Source of the DNA: an uncultured Opitutia bacterium
Lineage (GTDB): Bacteria; Verrucomicrobiota; Verrucomicrobiia; Opitutales; UBA953
Length of the DNA: 12,278 nt
NCBI GenBank assembly: GCA_903882335.1
Contig: CAIRWP010000094.1
Coordinates: 1 to 12,278 of the forward strand
Direction of reading: 5' to 3'
The notes under the pieces are model-generated. The model was not told the origin of the DNA, did no database searches, and saw only the letters and a program-made list of their open reading frames with translations. This document shows, piece after piece, positions 1-7,008 of the stretch. The position numbers were made by a program, and so were the translations under genes. Numbering within the stretch: position 1 is the first letter of the stretch; the number at the start of each line of letters is the position of its first letter.

Positions 1-1243
1 CGGACTTCCACTTCAGCTCGGTCAGATTGCGGGTGGAGCCATCGGCCATGAGCAGGGTCGGCTCGATCCAGTCGGCCCAGTCGCAGTTGGTGTCGCCGAG
101 GTCGGAGACCAGCAGGTAAAGTTCCTTGGCACCCTTGAGGTCAGCGGTCAGTTCGGTCAGGCGAACCTTATCCTTAGCAGTGATGTCCTTAGTCTGCGCT
201 ACTGGCTTCCCTGCGGTCGGCGTGGCGGCAGGCGTGGCGGCTTTGGGGGCGGCCGGGGCGGCGGGTGCAGGAGCACCCGCGGCGGGACGGCCGAACTTGG
301 CTTCGCGTTCGACCTGAATGGCGGCGGCCGGAATCTTGGCAAACTCGCCCGGCTGCGGAAGCTTGAGGCGAGGTGCGTTCTTGCCCTTATCATCCAGGTT
401 GGCGTTGAGCTCATCTTCGGTAACTGGAGTGGACTTCACCCCCGCGGCCGGCACTTCGACCTTCGCGGCCCAGACAATGGCATTAAGCGCCAAGGTCCGG
501 AAGCCATCGATGGCCCAGTTGCGATGGTTATGACCCCCGGAGAAACCGACCCCGCGGCCGCCATCGGCGCGTTCGACACCCCACATCAACGTCTGGACCT
601 TACCGAGGCCGTCGACGCCGTGCTCGTTCCAAAGATTGATATACTTCTTCACGTTCTCCCGCGTCGGCACGGCCGTGACGAGGTCGAGCACCTTGCTGCG
701 GTCAGCTGGGAAACGCATATTGTAATAGAACTCATCGTAGGCCTGCACGAGGCCGTTCACGCCGCGCGATACCGAATGATTCGGCAAAGCCTTGAGGTCA
801 GCGACCCAATGCGGGTTCACGGACCAGCCCGTCTCAAAGGCGCCGCCAATCCAGGGACGGTAGTACTTTTCGCCATCCTTGGCATCGGGGTGGACGGCAT
901 AGTGCATGAACACGATACCCGTACCCTTCTTGGCCAGCTCATCGACCTTGGCCCAACCTTTGCCCACGACGCTCGTGCCGTCCGCGTAGATGACGAGGCA
1001 CTTGATGCCGTCCAGGATCGTTTCATCCTTCGGCCAGCCCGAGACGACGGTGGCCTTCAGGCCGAGGCCGCTCTGCTCGTTGATGGCCTTGGCGAGCAGC
1101 TGGCAACCGGCGTTGAACTCGTGCTCACCGGGACCATGGCTCCGGCCGCCGGCCAGGAAGACGATGTCGGCGGGGGCGGCCGGGAGGCCGGCGACCGCAA
1201 ACAAGACAAGGGCGCCGAGGGCGCGGAGGGCGATGGTCATCAT
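1..1243 (-). CDS. ThuA-like domain protein with C-terminal NPCBM-like domain, 3' end missing
   Basis: The reading frame runs off the left edge; 414 residues are visible. It begins at the first ATG after an in-frame stop (TGA, 1294-1292), and a second ATG follows directly. Residues 1-25 form a Sec-type signal peptide ending near PAAPA. Residues about 26-262 match the ThuA-like fold (class I glutamine-amidotransferase-like): the start IVFLAGGRSHGPGEHEFNAG (27-46), MHYAVHPD (113-120), and GFSGGHNHRNW (233-243) followed by LALNAIVWAA. A Pro/Ala-rich linker (about 319-350) leads to a segment (about 355-414) with YLLVSDLGDTNCDWADWIEP, which resembles NPCBM/NEW2 carbohydrate-binding domains and is cut by the edge. 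ThuA of rhizobia acts in trehalose/3-keto-sugar metabolism; PVC homologues are mostly uncharacterised and exported. Its substrate here is unknown. It is divergent from the cytochrome operon and shares its 191-bp control region. No clear Shine-Dalgarno site precedes the start. Confidence 0.88.
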   Translation of the reverse strand, partial: MMTIALRALGALVLFAVAGLPAAPADIVFLAGGRSHGPGEHEFNAGCQLLAKAINEQSGLGLKATVVSGWPKDETILDGIKCLVIYADGTSVVGKGWAKVDELAKKGTGIVFMHYAVHPDAKDGEKYYRPWIGGAFETGWSVNPHWVADLKALPNHSVSRGVNGLVQAYDEFYYNMRFPADRSKVLDLVTAVPTRENVKKYINLWNEHGVDGLGKVQTLMWGVERADGGRGVGFSGGHNHRNWAIDGFRTLALNAIVWAAKVEVPAAGVKSTPVTEDELNANLDDKGKNAPRLKLPQPGEFAKIPAAAIQVEREAKFGRPAAGAPAPAAPAAPKAATPAATPTAGKPVAQTKDITAKDKVRLTELTADLKGAKELYLLVSDLGDTNCDWADWIEPTLLMADGSTRNLTELKWKS

Positions 1244-1322
1244 AAAGATATGAGAGGGCGAGGGGTAGACGTTTGAGACAGGCGAAATTGGTCAGGGTTG
1301 GAAGAAAAATGGGCTCATGGGC

Positions 1323-1337
1323 GACGGATTTCCCGTC
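1323..1337. repeat. Small GC hairpin in the divergent spacer
   Basis: The sequence reads GACGG-ATTTC-CCGTC, a perfect 5-bp stem with a 5-base loop. It lies between the ThuA-like gene and the first cytochrome gene, about 50 bp upstream of the proposed promoter. A similar hairpin with a TTTCCCG core lies in the next two inter-gene gaps (6950-6966 and 9103-9117), so it may be a recurring regulatory element. It has no U-tract, so a terminator role is unlikely. Confidence 0.35.
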
Positions 1338-1372
1338 CCCCCGCCCAAACCTCCGCCTTCGGTGGCAAATCT

Positions 1373-1400
1373 TTGCATTTCTGCGCGGACCAACTACTTA
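1373..1400 (+). promoter_or_regulatory. Candidate sigma-70-type promoter for the cytochrome/DUF1501/esterase operon
   Basis: TTGCAT at 1373-1378 is separated by 16 bases from TACTTA at 1395-1400, in the most AT-rich part of the spacer. Transcription would start near 1407, giving a leader of about 28 bases before the ATG at 1435. The -10 match is poor, and PVC promoter consensus sequences are not well defined, so this is a candidate only. The leader has no Shine-Dalgarno site at normal distance; the AAGGA at 1401-1405 is too far upstream and probably precedes the transcript start. Confidence 0.3.
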
Positions 1401-1434
1401 AAGGAACATCACTCCACCCCCCTTGTTAGATAGA

Positions 1435-4400
1435 ATGACGATGCGCCCGCGGTTCCCCGCTTTCCTCCTTGGCCTGCTCCCCCTGCTCGGGGCCGCGGAG
1501 GGCCCTGTCCCGACCCCGGCCCAGCGCGAGTTCTTCGAGAAGGAAGTCCGGCCGGTGCTGGCGGAGAACTGCTACTCCTGCCACGGCCCGAAGAAACAGA
1601 AGTCGGGCCTCCGGCTGGACTCCCGCGAGTTCATCCTGAAGGGCGGCGAGGTCGGTCCGGTCGCCGTGCCGGGTAATCCCGCCGCCAGCCGGCTGATCCT
1701 CTCGATCAACCACGCGAAGCAGAAGGACATCGAGGCCATGCCCGGCGAAGGCGAGAAACTCCCGGCGAACCAGATCGCGGCGCTGACCGAGTGGGTCAAG
1801 CAGGGCCTGCCCTGGCCGACGGAGAGCGGACCCGCCGTCACCGACCCGCGCAAGCATTGGGCGTTCCAACCCGTCCTCGCTCCCGCGGTGCCGACCGTCC
1901 GCGCCGCGGACCGCGTCCGCACGCCGGTCGACGCCTTCATCCTCGCCGGCCTCGAGGCCGAAGGTTTATCGCTCTCGCCCGAGGCGCCGCGCGAAGTCCT
2001 CGCCCGCCGGCTCTACCTCACGCTCTGGGGGCTCGCGCCGACGGCTGCCGAGATCGAAGCGTTCGCGCAGGACCGCGACCCGCAGGCGGTCGAGAAACTC
2101 GTCGATCGGCTGCTGGCCGCGCCGGCCTTCGGCGAACGCTGGGGACGCCACTGGCTCGACGTCGCACGCTACGCCGACACCAAGGGCTACGTCTTCGAGG
2201 AGGAGCGCCGCTACGCCTACGCCTACACCTACCGCGACTGGGTCATCGCCGCCTTCAACCGCGACCTGCCCTACGACCGCTTCCTCAAGCTCCAGCTCGC
2301 GGCCGACCAGCTCACCACCGGCGAGGACAACCGCGACCTCGCCGCGCTCGGCTACCTGACGTTGGGTCGCCGCTTCCTGAACAACCAACACGACATCATC
2401 GACGACCGCATCGATGTCGTGATGCGCGGGATGCAGGGCCTGACCATGGCCTGCGCCCGCTGCCACGACCACAAGTTCGACCCGATCTCGACGGGCGAGT
2501 ACTACTCGCTGCACGCGATCTTCAGCTCCTCCGAGGAGCCGAAGGAGAAACCGCTACTGAAGCCCTTCACGCCGACGAAGGAGTCGATGGAGTTCGAGGC
2601 CGAGCTCGCCCGTCTGCAGAAGAAAGGGTCCGACTTCGTGACGTCCCGCCGCGAGGGTTCCTTCAGCGCGACCAAGACGACCGCGTACCTGACCTTGCTC
2701 CGCCGCGCCCTGGCCGATCCGAAGCTCAACGCCGACCAGGAGGCGAAACGACTGGCGCTCTACCCCGCCGTGCTCGCGGGCTGGAAGAAGGTCGTCCAAC
2801 CGAGGTTGCAACCGAACGACCCGATCTGGGGCCTCTGGTCCCGCCTGGCCGCCACGCCGGATGACCAGTTCGGTGCGGCCCTGTCGGCCCAGCTCGCGGC
2901 GAAGCCTGAACTGACGATCGACCCCCTGCTGAAGGCCGAGCTGACCAAGGCGATGCCGAAGAAATCCGACGAATTGGCGGCGACCTACGCCCACCTCCTC
3001 GCCGCGGCGCGCGGCAAGTCCGCGGAACCGGGCCGCAAGCCTTGGTCGGAACTCATCGACGCACCGAACGGACCGACCGCGCCCACCGCCGAATCCCTGA
3101 TCGGCACCTACGTCACCGCCGACGCCCAAGGCTACCGCAAGTTGGTCCGCGAGGCCGAGGCCTACAAGGCGACCAACCCCAAGAGCCCGCCGCGCGCGAT
3201 GGTGATGGTCGACAAGCCCAAGCCCGTGAACGGCACCATCCTGCTGCGCGGCAACCCCGGCCGTCCGGGCAAGACCGTGCCGCGCCAGTTCCTCGAGATC
3301 CTTTCCACCGCCCCGCGCCGCCCGTTCACCGAAGGCAGCGGCCGCCGCGAGCTCGCCGAGGCCATCGCCAGCCCGACCAATCCGCTCACCGCCCGTGTGA
3401 TGGTGAATCGCTTATGGCTGCAGGTCTTCGGCCAGCCGCTGGTGGAGACCCCGAGTGATTTCGGCGTCCGCACCCCGCCGCCCAAGAACCCCGCGCTCCT
3501 GGAACACCTCTCCGCCCGCTTCGTCGCCGACGGCTGGTCCGTGAAGCGTCTCCTGCGTTCGCTCGTGTTGTCGGCCACCTTCCGCCAGTCGTCCGTTCCG
3601 CACGCCGCCGGCCTCGCCAAGGACCCGGAGAACCAGCTGCTCGGGCGCATGAACCGTCGACGGATGGATTTCGAGACCATGCGCGACAGCATGCTGCGCG
3701 TCGCCGGACGCACGGAGGGCAAGACCGGCGGGCAGCCGTTCGACCTGATCGCCGACTTCACCACGCCGCGGCGCACGGTCTACGGATTCATCGATCGCCA
3801 GAACCTCCCCGCGGTGTTCCGCACCTTCGATTTCGCCAACCCGGATTACCACGTGGCGAAGCGCAATCAGACCACCACCCCGCAGCAGGCGCTCTGGATG
3901 ATCAACCACCCGTTCACCCGCACCCTGTCCGATGGCCTGGCGGCGAAGGCGACGGGCGGGACCGACGCCGAGAAGGCGCAGGCCTTGTACCGCGCCATCC
4001 TGGGCCGCGCCGCCACGCCGGCCGAGGTCGGCCTCGCCACCGGGTTCATCCGTGATTTCGGGACCGCCCCGCCCCCCGCCGTCTGGCTCAACGGCATCGG
4101 CGGCTGGAACGCCGCCCGGAAGGTCGTCGAATTCACCGAGATGAAGACCCGTACGGATGACCGGGTCGCGCCCCAGGCGAAGATTCCCGACGCGGTCAAT
4201 GGCTTCGCGTTCCTCACCGCCAAGGGCGGCCATCCCGGCAACGACGAACGTCATGCGGTGATCCGTCGCTGGCGTTCGGGCGCCGCCGCTCAGGCCCGCG
4301 TCGAGGGCGAACTGAAAGTGGCGGCCAAGACCAGCCAGGGCGTCCGTGCGCGCATCGTCAGCGACCGGCGCGGCCTCCTCGGCGAATGGACCGTGAAGGG

Positions 4401-4653
4401 CGGCGAGGCGACCGCCGTCACCCTCGCCTCGCTGGAGCTCGCGGCCGGCGAGACGCTCGACTTCATCCTCGACGACCTGAACGGCGCCAACAGCGACGGC
4501 TTCGCCTGGGCGCCGACGATCAAGGACGCCAAGACCGGCGAGACCATCGCATCGGCCGCCGCCGAATTCGGCAAGGGCGTCGATGCCCAATCCGCCTGGT
4601 CCGCCCTCGCCCAGGTCCTCCTCGAATCCAACGAATTCAACTTCGTCGACTGA
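1435..4653 (+). CDS. PSD1 and planctomycete cytochrome c domain protein (PSCyt1-DUF1549-DUF1553)
   Basis: The product has 1072 residues, a normal length for this PVC family. I chose the ATG at 1435 because it gives a compact Sec signal peptide (residues 1-21, hydrophobic FLLGLLPLLGA); ATG 1441 is equally possible and TTG 1423 less so. PSCyt1 (about 28-125) has the heme c motif CYSCH at 46-50 and a likely distal ligand Met102 (AMPGEGEKL). DUF1549/PSCyt2 (about 165-370) ends with CARCHDHKFDPI (340-351), a second CxxCH. A helical middle leads to RGNPGRPGKTVPRQFLEIL (about 605-623) and DUF1553/PSD1 (from about 630), with QTTTPQQALWMINHPF (about 812-827). Residues about 875-1044 are a beta-rich insert before the canonical C-terminus (LLESNEFNFVD). 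The family is exported and probably redox-active; its reaction is unknown. Its TGA overlaps the DUF1501 ATG. Confidence 0.93.
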   Translation: MTMRPRFPAFLLGLLPLLGAAEGPVPTPAQREFFEKEVRPVLAENCYSCHGPKKQKSGLRLDSREFILKGGEVGPVAVPGNPAASRLILSINHAKQKDIEAMPGEGEKLPANQIAALTEWVKQGLPWPTESGPAVTDPRKHWAFQPVLAPAVPTVRAADRVRTPVDAFILAGLEAEGLSLSPEAPREVLARRLYLTLWGLAPTAAEIEAFAQDRDPQAVEKLVDRLLAAPAFGERWGRHWLDVARYADTKGYVFEEERRYAYAYTYRDWVIAAFNRDLPYDRFLKLQLAADQLTTGEDNRDLAALGYLTLGRRFLNNQHDIIDDRIDVVMRGMQGLTMACARCHDHKFDPISTGEYYSLHAIFSSSEEPKEKPLLKPFTPTKESMEFEAELARLQKKGSDFVTSRREGSFSATKTTAYLTLLRRALADPKLNADQEAKRLALYPAVLAGWKKVVQPRLQPNDPIWGLWSRLAATPDDQFGAALSAQLAAKPELTIDPLLKAELTKAMPKKSDELAATYAHLLAAARGKSAEPGRKPWSELIDAPNGPTAPTAESLIGTYVTADAQGYRKLVREAEAYKATNPKSPPRAMVMVDKPKPVNGTILLRGNPGRPGKTVPRQFLEILSTAPRRPFTEGSGRRELAEAIASPTNPLTARVMVNRLWLQVFGQPLVETPSDFGVRTPPPKNPALLEHLSARFVADGWSVKRLLRSLVLSATFRQSSVPHAAGLAKDPENQLLGRMNRRRMDFETMRDSMLRVAGRTEGKTGGQPFDLIADFTTPRRTVYGFIDRQNLPAVFRTFDFANPDYHVAKRNQTTTPQQALWMINHPFTRTLSDGLAAKATGGTDAEKAQALYRAILGRAATPAEVGLATGFIRDFGTAPPPAVWLNGIGGWNAARKVVEFTEMKTRTDDRVAPQAKIPDAVNGFAFLTAKGGHPGNDERHAVIRRWRSGAAAQARVEGELKVAAKTSQGVRARIVSDRRGLLGEWTVKGGEATAVTLASLELAAGETLDFILDDLNGANSDGFAWAPTIKDAKTGETIASAAAEFGKGVDAQSAWSALAQVLLESNEFNFVD

Positions 4654-6089
4654 TGACCCCCGCCGAACTCTTCCAACACAGCCGCCGGGAATTCCTCCGC
4701 AAGTGCGGCATGGGCCTCGGCGCCACCGCGATGGCGGCCATGCTGCAGCGCGAGCTGCGCGCCGCGCCGGTGGCGGTCGATCCGCTCCGCCCGCTGGCGC
4801 CCCGGCGCCCGCCGCTGCCCGCCAAGGCCAAGCACGTCATCCACATCTTCGCCAACGGCGGCCCGTCCCACGTCGACACCTTCGACCGCAAGACCACGCT
4901 CGACAAGTACCATGGCCAGAAGCTGCCGGGCGACTACATCGCGACCGAACGCAAAACCGGCGCGGCCTTCCGTTCGCCGTTCACGTGGAAGCGCTACGGC
5001 AAGAGCGGCCTCGAGGTCAGCGAGCTCTTCGCCAAGACCGCCGAGTTCGCCGACGACCTTTGCGTGATCCGCTCGATGAAGGCGGACGTGCCCAACCATG
5101 AGCCGTCGCTGCTGCTGATGAACTGCGGCGAGGCCCGCCAGGTGCGGCCGTCCTTCGGGTCGTGGGTGACTTACGGGCTCGGCACCGAGAACGAGAACCT
5201 TCCGGGCTTCATGACGCTCTGTCCCGGCGGCTACCCGATCCAGGAGACACAGAACTGGCAGTGCGGCTTCCTGCCCGGCGTGTACCAAGGCAACTACGTC
5301 GACTCCGCCAAGCGCAACGTCGACGACCTCATCGAGAACATCCGCAACCGCGGCCTCTCCCGCCCCGCCCAGCGCCGCCAGCTCGACCTGCTGGCCCGCC
5401 TCAACGCCGAGCACAAGGCCGCCCGCGCCGAGGATGCCGCCCTCGAGGCCCGCGCCCAGTCCTTCGAGATGGCCTACCGCATGCAGCTCGAGGCCACCGA
5501 CGCTTTCGATATCAGCCGCGAGCCCGAGGCGATCCGCGCGATGTACGGCGACACGACCCAGGGCCGTCAGTTCCTGATCGCCCGCCGGCTCGTCGAACGC
5601 GGCGTGCGGTTCGTCCAGCTCTGGCACGGGAACGGCCAGCCGTGGGACAGCCACGACGACCTCGAGGTCCAGCACCGCCGCCTGGCTAACGAGGCTGACC
5701 AGCCGATCGCGGCCCTGCTGCGCGACCTCAAGCAGCGCGGGCTGCTCGACGAGACCTTGGTGATCTGGGGCGGCGAGTTCGGCCGCACCCCGACCGTGGA
5801 GCTGCCGACGCCGGGCTCGAACGCCGGCAAGATCAACGGCCGCGACCACAACAACCACGGTTTCACCATGTGGCTGGCCGGCGGCGGTGCCAAGGGCGGC
5901 ATCGTCCACGGCGAGACCGACGAGTTCGGCTTCAAGTCCGTCAAGGACGTCGTCCATGTGCACGACCTGCACGCGACCTTGCTCCGCCTGCTCGGCTTCA
6001 ACCACGAGGAGTTCACCTTCCGGAGCTCGGGCCGGGATTTCCGCCTGACCGACGTGCACGGGAAGATCATCTCGAACCTGATCGCCTGA
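4653..6089 (+). CDS. DUF1501 domain protein, Tat-exported, alkaline-phosphatase/sulfatase-like fold
   Basis: The product has 478 residues, typical for DUF1501. The start codon shares its A with the stop of the cytochrome gene (TGATG, 4651-4655), which fixes the start and implies translational coupling. The N-terminus has a textbook twin-arginine signal, SRREFLRK (10-17), then a hydrophobic stretch GLGATAMAAML, so it is probably exported folded, perhaps with bound metal. Family motifs are FANGGPSHVDTFDRK (66-80), WGGEFGRTP (372-380) and GRDHNNHGFTMWLAGGG (396-412); the last two carry Asp/Glu/His residues (E375, D398, H399, H402) suited to metal binding. DUF1501 belongs to the alkaline-phosphatase-like superfamily, but no activity is firmly established. 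Pairing with a PSD1 cytochrome gene is the standard PVC arrangement and suggests the two act together. Hydrolase or metal-enzyme activity remains inference. Confidence 0.93.
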   Translation: MTPAELFQHSRREFLRKCGMGLGATAMAAMLQRELRAAPVAVDPLRPLAPRRPPLPAKAKHVIHIFANGGPSHVDTFDRKTTLDKYHGQKLPGDYIATERKTGAAFRSPFTWKRYGKSGLEVSELFAKTAEFADDLCVIRSMKADVPNHEPSLLLMNCGEARQVRPSFGSWVTYGLGTENENLPGFMTLCPGGYPIQETQNWQCGFLPGVYQGNYVDSAKRNVDDLIENIRNRGLSRPAQRRQLDLLARLNAEHKAARAEDAALEARAQSFEMAYRMQLEATDAFDISREPEAIRAMYGDTTQGRQFLIARRLVERGVRFVQLWHGNGQPWDSHDDLEVQHRRLANEADQPIAALLRDLKQRGLLDETLVIWGGEFGRTPTVELPTPGSNAGKINGRDHNNHGFTMWLAGGGAKGGIVHGETDEFGFKSVKDVVHVHDLHATLLRLLGFNHEEFTFRSSGRDFRLTDVHGKIISNLIA

Positions 6090-6091
6090 GG

Positions 6092-6937
6092 ATGCGCCGC
6101 CTGCTCGCCCTGCTGGCGGTGACCGGCGCCGCCCTCGCCCAGACCGACCCGCGGGTCCTCCGGGATGTTCCGTACCGCACGGGTGACGATCAGACCGCCT
6201 ACGAGCGCGAACGCTGCAAGCTGGACCTGACCCTCCCGGCCCCGACCGCGCAGCCGTTCTCGACCTACGTCTGGTTCTACGGCGGCGGCCTGAAGAACGG
6301 CGGCAAGGACCTGCCGAGCGAACACTGCGCCGAGATTGCCCGGAGCTTCGCCCGCGAAGGCATCGCCGTGGTCGTCCCGGATTACCGGCTCAACCCGAAG
6401 GCGAAGTACCCGGAATACGTCGACGATGCCGCCGCCGCCTTCGCCTGGACGCTGCGCAACATCGCCCGGCATGGCGGCGACCCCCGCAAAGTCTTCCTCG
6501 GCGGGCACTCCGCCGGCGGTTACCTCGCCCTGTTGGTGGGCTTCGACGAGTCGCGGCTGCGCCCCTACGGCTTCGGCCTCAAGGACGTGGCCGGCATCGC
6601 GCAGGTCAGCGGCCAGGTCTTCACGCACTACACCGTCCGCGAGGAGCGAGGACTGGCCCGGCACGTGACCATCTCCGACGAAGCCGCACCGGCTTTCTTC
6701 GTACGCAAGGCGCTCCCGCCGGTGCTGACGCTCTACGCGGAGAACGACATGGCGGGACGGGCCGAGGAGAATCTTTACCTGCTGGCGATGCTCAAGGGCG
6801 CCGGCCACGCCGAAACCACGTCGCTCCGGGCGATGGGCAAGGACCACGGGAGCGTCGGCCATGACCTGCGGCTGGCCGCGGACCCCGGCCATCAGGCGGT
6901 GGTGCGCTTCATCCGGACGCAGGCGGAACGCCGCTGA
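6092..6937 (+). CDS. Exported alpha/beta-hydrolase, carbohydrate-esterase-like
   Basis: The product has 281 residues and starts 2 bp after the DUF1501 stop, so it belongs to the same transcript and is probably coupled to it. A Sec signal peptide covers residues 1-16 (MRRLLALLAVTGAALA). The catalytic elements are in the usual order: an oxyanion-hole segment WFYGGGLKNGG (61-71), nucleophile elbow GGHSAGGY with Ser140, an acid candidate Asp219 in YAENDMAG, and His252 in KDHGSV. PDYRLNPKAKYPEYVDDAAAA (about 96-116) is typical of the hormone-sensitive-lipase/acetyl-xylan-esterase type. The oxyanion loop has Tyr63 where many relatives have His (HGGG). Likely role: periplasmic removal of acetyl or other acyl groups from a sugar or polysaccharide. 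The substrate cannot be read from the sequence. The fold is certain, while the carbohydrate-esterase assignment rests on subfamily resemblance and context. Confidence 0.9.
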   Translation: MRRLLALLAVTGAALAQTDPRVLRDVPYRTGDDQTAYERERCKLDLTLPAPTAQPFSTYVWFYGGGLKNGGKDLPSEHCAEIARSFAREGIAVVVPDYRLNPKAKYPEYVDDAAAAFAWTLRNIARHGGDPRKVFLGGHSAGGYLALLVGFDESRLRPYGFGLKDVAGIAQVSGQVFTHYTVREERGLARHVTISDEAAPAFFVRKALPPVLTLYAENDMAGRAEENLYLLAMLKGAGHAETTSLRAMGKDHGSVGHDLRLAADPGHQAVVRFIRTQAERR

Positions 6938-6949
6938 CCGCCCGGGCGC

Positions 6950-6966
6950 GCGGGACGTTTTCCCGC
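6950..6966 (+). terminator. GC hairpin after the esterase gene, weak terminator or leader element
   Basis: GCGGGA-CGTTT-TCCCGC forms a perfect 6-bp stem with a 5-base loop, 12 bp after the esterase stop. Only two T residues follow, so as an intrinsic terminator it is weak. The same kind of hairpin occurs at 1323-1337 and 9103-9117, each time upstream of a gene start, so it could instead be an upstream part of the flavoprotein gene's control region. Confidence 0.3.
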
Positions 6967-7008
6967 TTCCCCTGCCCGCCGATTTCGACAGGTTGGTGGC
7001 ACCCCGCC

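Noticed and set aside
524..1276. 250-codon plus-strand open frame
   Set aside because: It is opposite the ThuA-like gene, whose minus-strand translation has a signal peptide and clear ThuA motifs; the plus-strand product has none.
1423..1434. Upstream TTG start for the first cytochrome gene
   Set aside because: It would add only four residues (MLDR) before a normal signal peptide, and it lacks a Shine-Dalgarno site; the ATG at 1435 is more likely.
1791..2864. 357-codon plus-strand open frame rich in Arg and Pro
   Set aside because: It is a shifted frame of the first cytochrome gene, with the Arg/Pro bias typical of such shadows.
3412..4590. 392-codon open frame on the minus strand
   Set aside because: It is antisense to the well-supported DUF1553 region of the first cytochrome gene, with no domain of its own.
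4290..6059. 589-codon open frame on the minus strand
   Set aside because: It lies opposite the end of the cytochrome gene and the whole DUF1501 gene, both with unmistakable family motifs. Its translation is rich in Val, Ala, Gly and Glu and has no recognisable domain, as expected for the complement of GC-rich coding sequence.
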